Shown here: positions 5,655 through 7,949 of the stretch, in pieces
How the letters are laid out: every line of letters begins with the position of its first letter
Position numbering within the stretch: the stretch's first letter is position 1
Source of the DNA: Deltaproteobacteria bacterium
GTDB taxonomy: Bacteria; Desulfobacterota; Syntrophia; Syntrophales; UBA2192
DNA length: 7,949 nt
Direction: 5' to 3'
Assembly (NCBI GenBank): GCA_026388445.1
Contig: JAPLJU010000027.1
Coordinates: 1-7,949, forward strand
Translations under genes and position numbers: made by a program
Notes under the pieces: model-generated
The model's database searches: none
Told to the model about the DNA's origin: nothing
The model's input: only the letters and a program-made list of their open reading frames with translations

Positions 5655-7949
5655 CTAATGTTCTTCTCCTCTGATCCTCGCTTCTGTTGCCTGCACAAGA
5701 TTTCTGATGATCCGGCTGTGAACCTGGCTGATTTCCTCGTCGGTCAGTGTTCGAACCGGTGACCGATACGTCATTCGCAAACCGAGACTCTTCATGTCCC
5801 CGGGAATGCCTTCGCCGATATATACATCAAAAATATCAGCATTTTCAAGTAATTCTTCAGTATTTTCAAGCAGAATATCCAGGATCTTCCGGGCCTCGAG
5901 ATCCTTCCTGATCAGCAGGGCCACATCCCGGGTGATGGCGGGGAAACGCGAAAACTCCCGGTAAGCGACCTTCCGGGAATAGGCGCCCAGGAGAAGCTCG
6001 AAGGAAAGATCAAAAACGGCCACCCGCTTGGTGAGATCGAGCCTTCCGAGAACGTCGGGATGGATCTCTCCGAGGGTGCCCGCATCACGGCCATTCACAT
6101 AGATGCCGCAGGACCGGCCCGGATGCAGGCAGGACACATCCATCCGGGGCCGAAATTCGGCATTCCGGATCTTCAGGGCTTCCAGGATATTTTCCACGCA
6201 GCCCTTGAGATCGTAGAAATCGGCTTCGAGATCCTTGAAGTGCCAGAGATGATCGTATCTCGCCCCTGTGATGAGTCCGCCGATGCGCTCCTCCTCGAGG
6301 GGCAGCTCGCCCTCTGCGCGGTTGATGAAGACCTTGCCCAGTTCGAAGATCTTGAGATCGTTGCATCCGGCGCGGACATTCCTCCGCACCGTATCGAGAA
6401 GGCCGTAGAGGATGCTGGTCCTCATGACGGACTGTTCTTCCGTCAGGGGATTGGCGATTCGCACGAATTTTCTCCGGTCGTCACTCTCCGCCACTCCCAG
6501 GATATCCGCCGATGCCGGTGTGGTAAAACTGTAGTTGATAACCTCGGTATATCCATATCCCGTCAGAACCGTCCGGACCCTGTCCTCAAAAGACCGCCTC
6601 ACGTCCGTCGTCGCCGTGCTGGCGGGAATGGGCGGAATGGTCGTCGGGATGGCGTCATATCCGCGGATCCGGGCGATCTCCTCGATCAGGTCGATCTCCC
6701 GCAGGAGGTCCACGCGGAAGGTGGGCGGCGTGACTTCGAAGTACCCCCCCTTCCCTTTATCCACGCTCATCTCCAGACCGCGCAGGATCCGGCGGATTTC
6801 CGTCGGTGTCGCCTTGATCCCCAGCACCCCCGTGACACGGTCACTTCGCAGAGGGATATTCTTTGCCGTTTCGACCTTCCGGGGATACTCGTCGATGTAA
6901 CCCTTCAGAACCGCGCCGCCTGCAAGCTCTGACATGAGCTGGGCCGCACGGTTCAGGGCCCGGATCACGCCCTCGGGGTCAATGCCCCGCTCGAAGCGGA
7001 AAGCCGCGTCGGTACTCATACCCAGCCACTTCCCACCCCTTCGAATGGTCGTGGGGTTGAAGTAGGCGCTCTCCAGAAGAACCGTTTCAGTGTCATCCTT
7101 CACCTCCGAATTTTCCCCGCCCATGATACCGGCGATCGCCACGGGCTTCACGCCGTCGCAGATCATGAGGGTTTCGGCATTGAGGGTTCTGGTCTTGCCG
7201 TCCAGAGAAACGAAAGGCTCTCCCTCCTTCGAGCGCCGCACGACGATCCTCCCCTCCTCGAGGAAGCGGAAGTCAAAGGCGTGCAGCGGCTGCCCGAGCT
7301 CCATCATGACAAAGTTGGTGATGTCCACGACATTGCTGATAGACCGCAGTCCCACGGCCTCCAGCCTCAACCTCATCCAGCGGGGAGAGGGTTTTATCCT
7401 CACCTTCCGGACCAGCCTGGCCGAGTACCTCGGGCACAGGTCGGGATCGAGGATCTGCACGGAAGTGACACTTCGAATATCTTCAGACGATTCGGAAAAT
7501 TTGATCTGCGGATAACGGAGTTTTTTCCCCGTGAGCGCCGCGATTTCCCTGGCAATGCCGATGATGCTCAGGCAGTCGGAGCGATTCGGGGTCACGCCGA
7601 TGTCGAAGACGATATCGCCGAGGTTGAGTACCTCGACCAGATCCCTCCCCAGCGGCAGATTCTTCGGGAGAACGAGGATGCCCGTGTTGTCCTCACCGAT
7701 GCCCAGTTCATCCTCCGAGCAGAGCATCCCCTCGGAGGGCACCCCCCTGATCCGGGAACTCTTGATCGCGTATCCCCCGGGGATGACAGCGCCCACCGTC
7801 GCCAGGGGCACCACCTGGCCGGCTTTCACATTGGGCGCCCCGCAGACAATAGGGATGGCTTTATCGCCCGTGGTCACCTCTAAGAGAGACAGTTTGTCGG
7901 CCTGGGGATGGGGTTTGACGGATAGGATCTTTGCGGTGACGACACCCTC
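5655..7949 (-). CDS. pheT: Phenylalanine-tRNA ligase beta subunit, 5' end outside window
   Basis: PheT is the beta chain of the alpha2-beta2 enzyme that charges tRNA-Phe. It contributes tRNA binding and editing of mischarged tyrosine, while PheS carries the catalytic site. The 764 visible residues begin inside the N-terminal OB-fold tRNA-binding domain (KPHPQADKLSLLEVTTGD at 12-29), so only about 40 residues are missing from a family length near 800. The order that follows is the B1 region with DIGVTPNRSDCLSI (about 117), the B3/B4 editing domain (about 170-345, including AGIMGGENSEV and AFRFERGID), the B5 DNA-binding-like domain (about 360-435), the synthetase-like core (about 440-650) and the C-terminal anticodon-binding FDX-ACB domain (about 665-755, SRFPAITRDVALLI). 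No frameshift is seen. ihfA starts 30 nt after the TAG. pheS would be expected just beyond the right edge. Confidence 0.97.
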   Translation of the reverse strand, partial: EGVVTAKILSVKPHPQADKLSLLEVTTGDKAIPIVCGAPNVKAGQVVPLATVGAVIPGGYAIKSSRIRGVPSEGMLCSEDELGIGEDNTGILVLPKNLPLGRDLVEVLNLGDIVFDIGVTPNRSDCLSIIGIAREIAALTGKKLRYPQIKFSESSEDIRSVTSVQILDPDLCPRYSARLVRKVRIKPSPRWMRLRLEAVGLRSISNVVDITNFVMMELGQPLHAFDFRFLEEGRIVVRRSKEGEPFVSLDGKTRTLNAETLMICDGVKPVAIAGIMGGENSEVKDDTETVLLESAYFNPTTIRRGGKWLGMSTDAAFRFERGIDPEGVIRALNRAAQLMSELAGGAVLKGYIDEYPRKVETAKNIPLRSDRVTGVLGIKATPTEIRRILRGLEMSVDKGKGGYFEVTPPTFRVDLLREIDLIEEIARIRGYDAIPTTIPPIPASTATTDVRRSFEDRVRTVLTGYGYTEVINYSFTTPASADILGVAESDDRRKFVRIANPLTEEQSVMRTSILYGLLDTVRRNVRAGCNDLKIFELGKVFINRAEGELPLEEERIGGLITGARYDHLWHFKDLEADFYDLKGCVENILEALKIRNAEFRPRMDVSCLHPGRSCGIYVNGRDAGTLGEIHPDVLGRLDLTKRVAVFDLSFELLLGAYSRKVAYREFSRFPAITRDVALLIRKDLEARKILDILLENTEELLENADIFDVYIGEGIPGDMKSLGLRMTYRSPVRTLTDEEISQVHSRIIRNLVQATEARIRGEEH

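Noticed and set aside
6060..7883. Plus-strand open frames opposite pheT
   Set aside because: The minus strand encodes an uninterrupted PheT with all domains in order. The plus-strand frames show no recognisable motif and arise from the GC-rich third positions.

Overview
The window looks like chromosomal DNA from a deltaproteobacterium-type organism (Desulfobacterota in the wide sense, perhaps Syntrophales-like). This is inferred from three things: a pheT-ihfA-merR gene order, a mannose-family PTS remnant joined to HPr and Enzyme I, and a small cysteine-rich protein of the PxxKW type. No database search was possible, so the taxonomy is a judgement from gene content. I see no mobile elements, CRISPR arrays, rRNA or tRNA genes.

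Layout from left to right. Positions 1-4065 hold a tight minus-strand operon, read from right to left: PTS EIID (3337-4065), HPr (3071-3340), Enzyme I/ptsI (1287-3065) and plsB (1-1270, cut by the left edge). EIID and HPr overlap by an ATGA, and the other gaps are 5 and 16 nt. Positions 4066-4353 are an AT-rich divergent control region. It carries a good minus-strand promoter for the PTS operon and a weaker plus-strand promoter. Within the plus-strand leader is a strong intrinsic terminator ahead of a 92-residue cysteine-rich protein gene (4354-4632, the only plus-strand gene). Positions 4633-4827 are a convergent intergenic region with a hairpin on each side. Positions 4828-7949 hold a second minus-strand operon: pheT (5' end beyond the right edge), ihfA and a small MerR-family regulator, ending at a clear rho-independent terminator.

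How the parts fit together. Enzyme I takes phosphate from PEP and passes it to HPr, which would normally pass it to an EIIA. Here only the EIID membrane subunit is adjacent, so EIIA, EIIB and EIIC must be elsewhere or absent. plsB starts phospholipid synthesis and appears co-transcribed with the PTS genes. The pheT-ihfA-merR operon combines phenylalanyl-tRNA charging with a DNA-bending protein and a transcription factor. Nothing here is a clear new multi-gene system. The most interesting element is the terminator-containing leader in front of the cysteine-rich protein gene.
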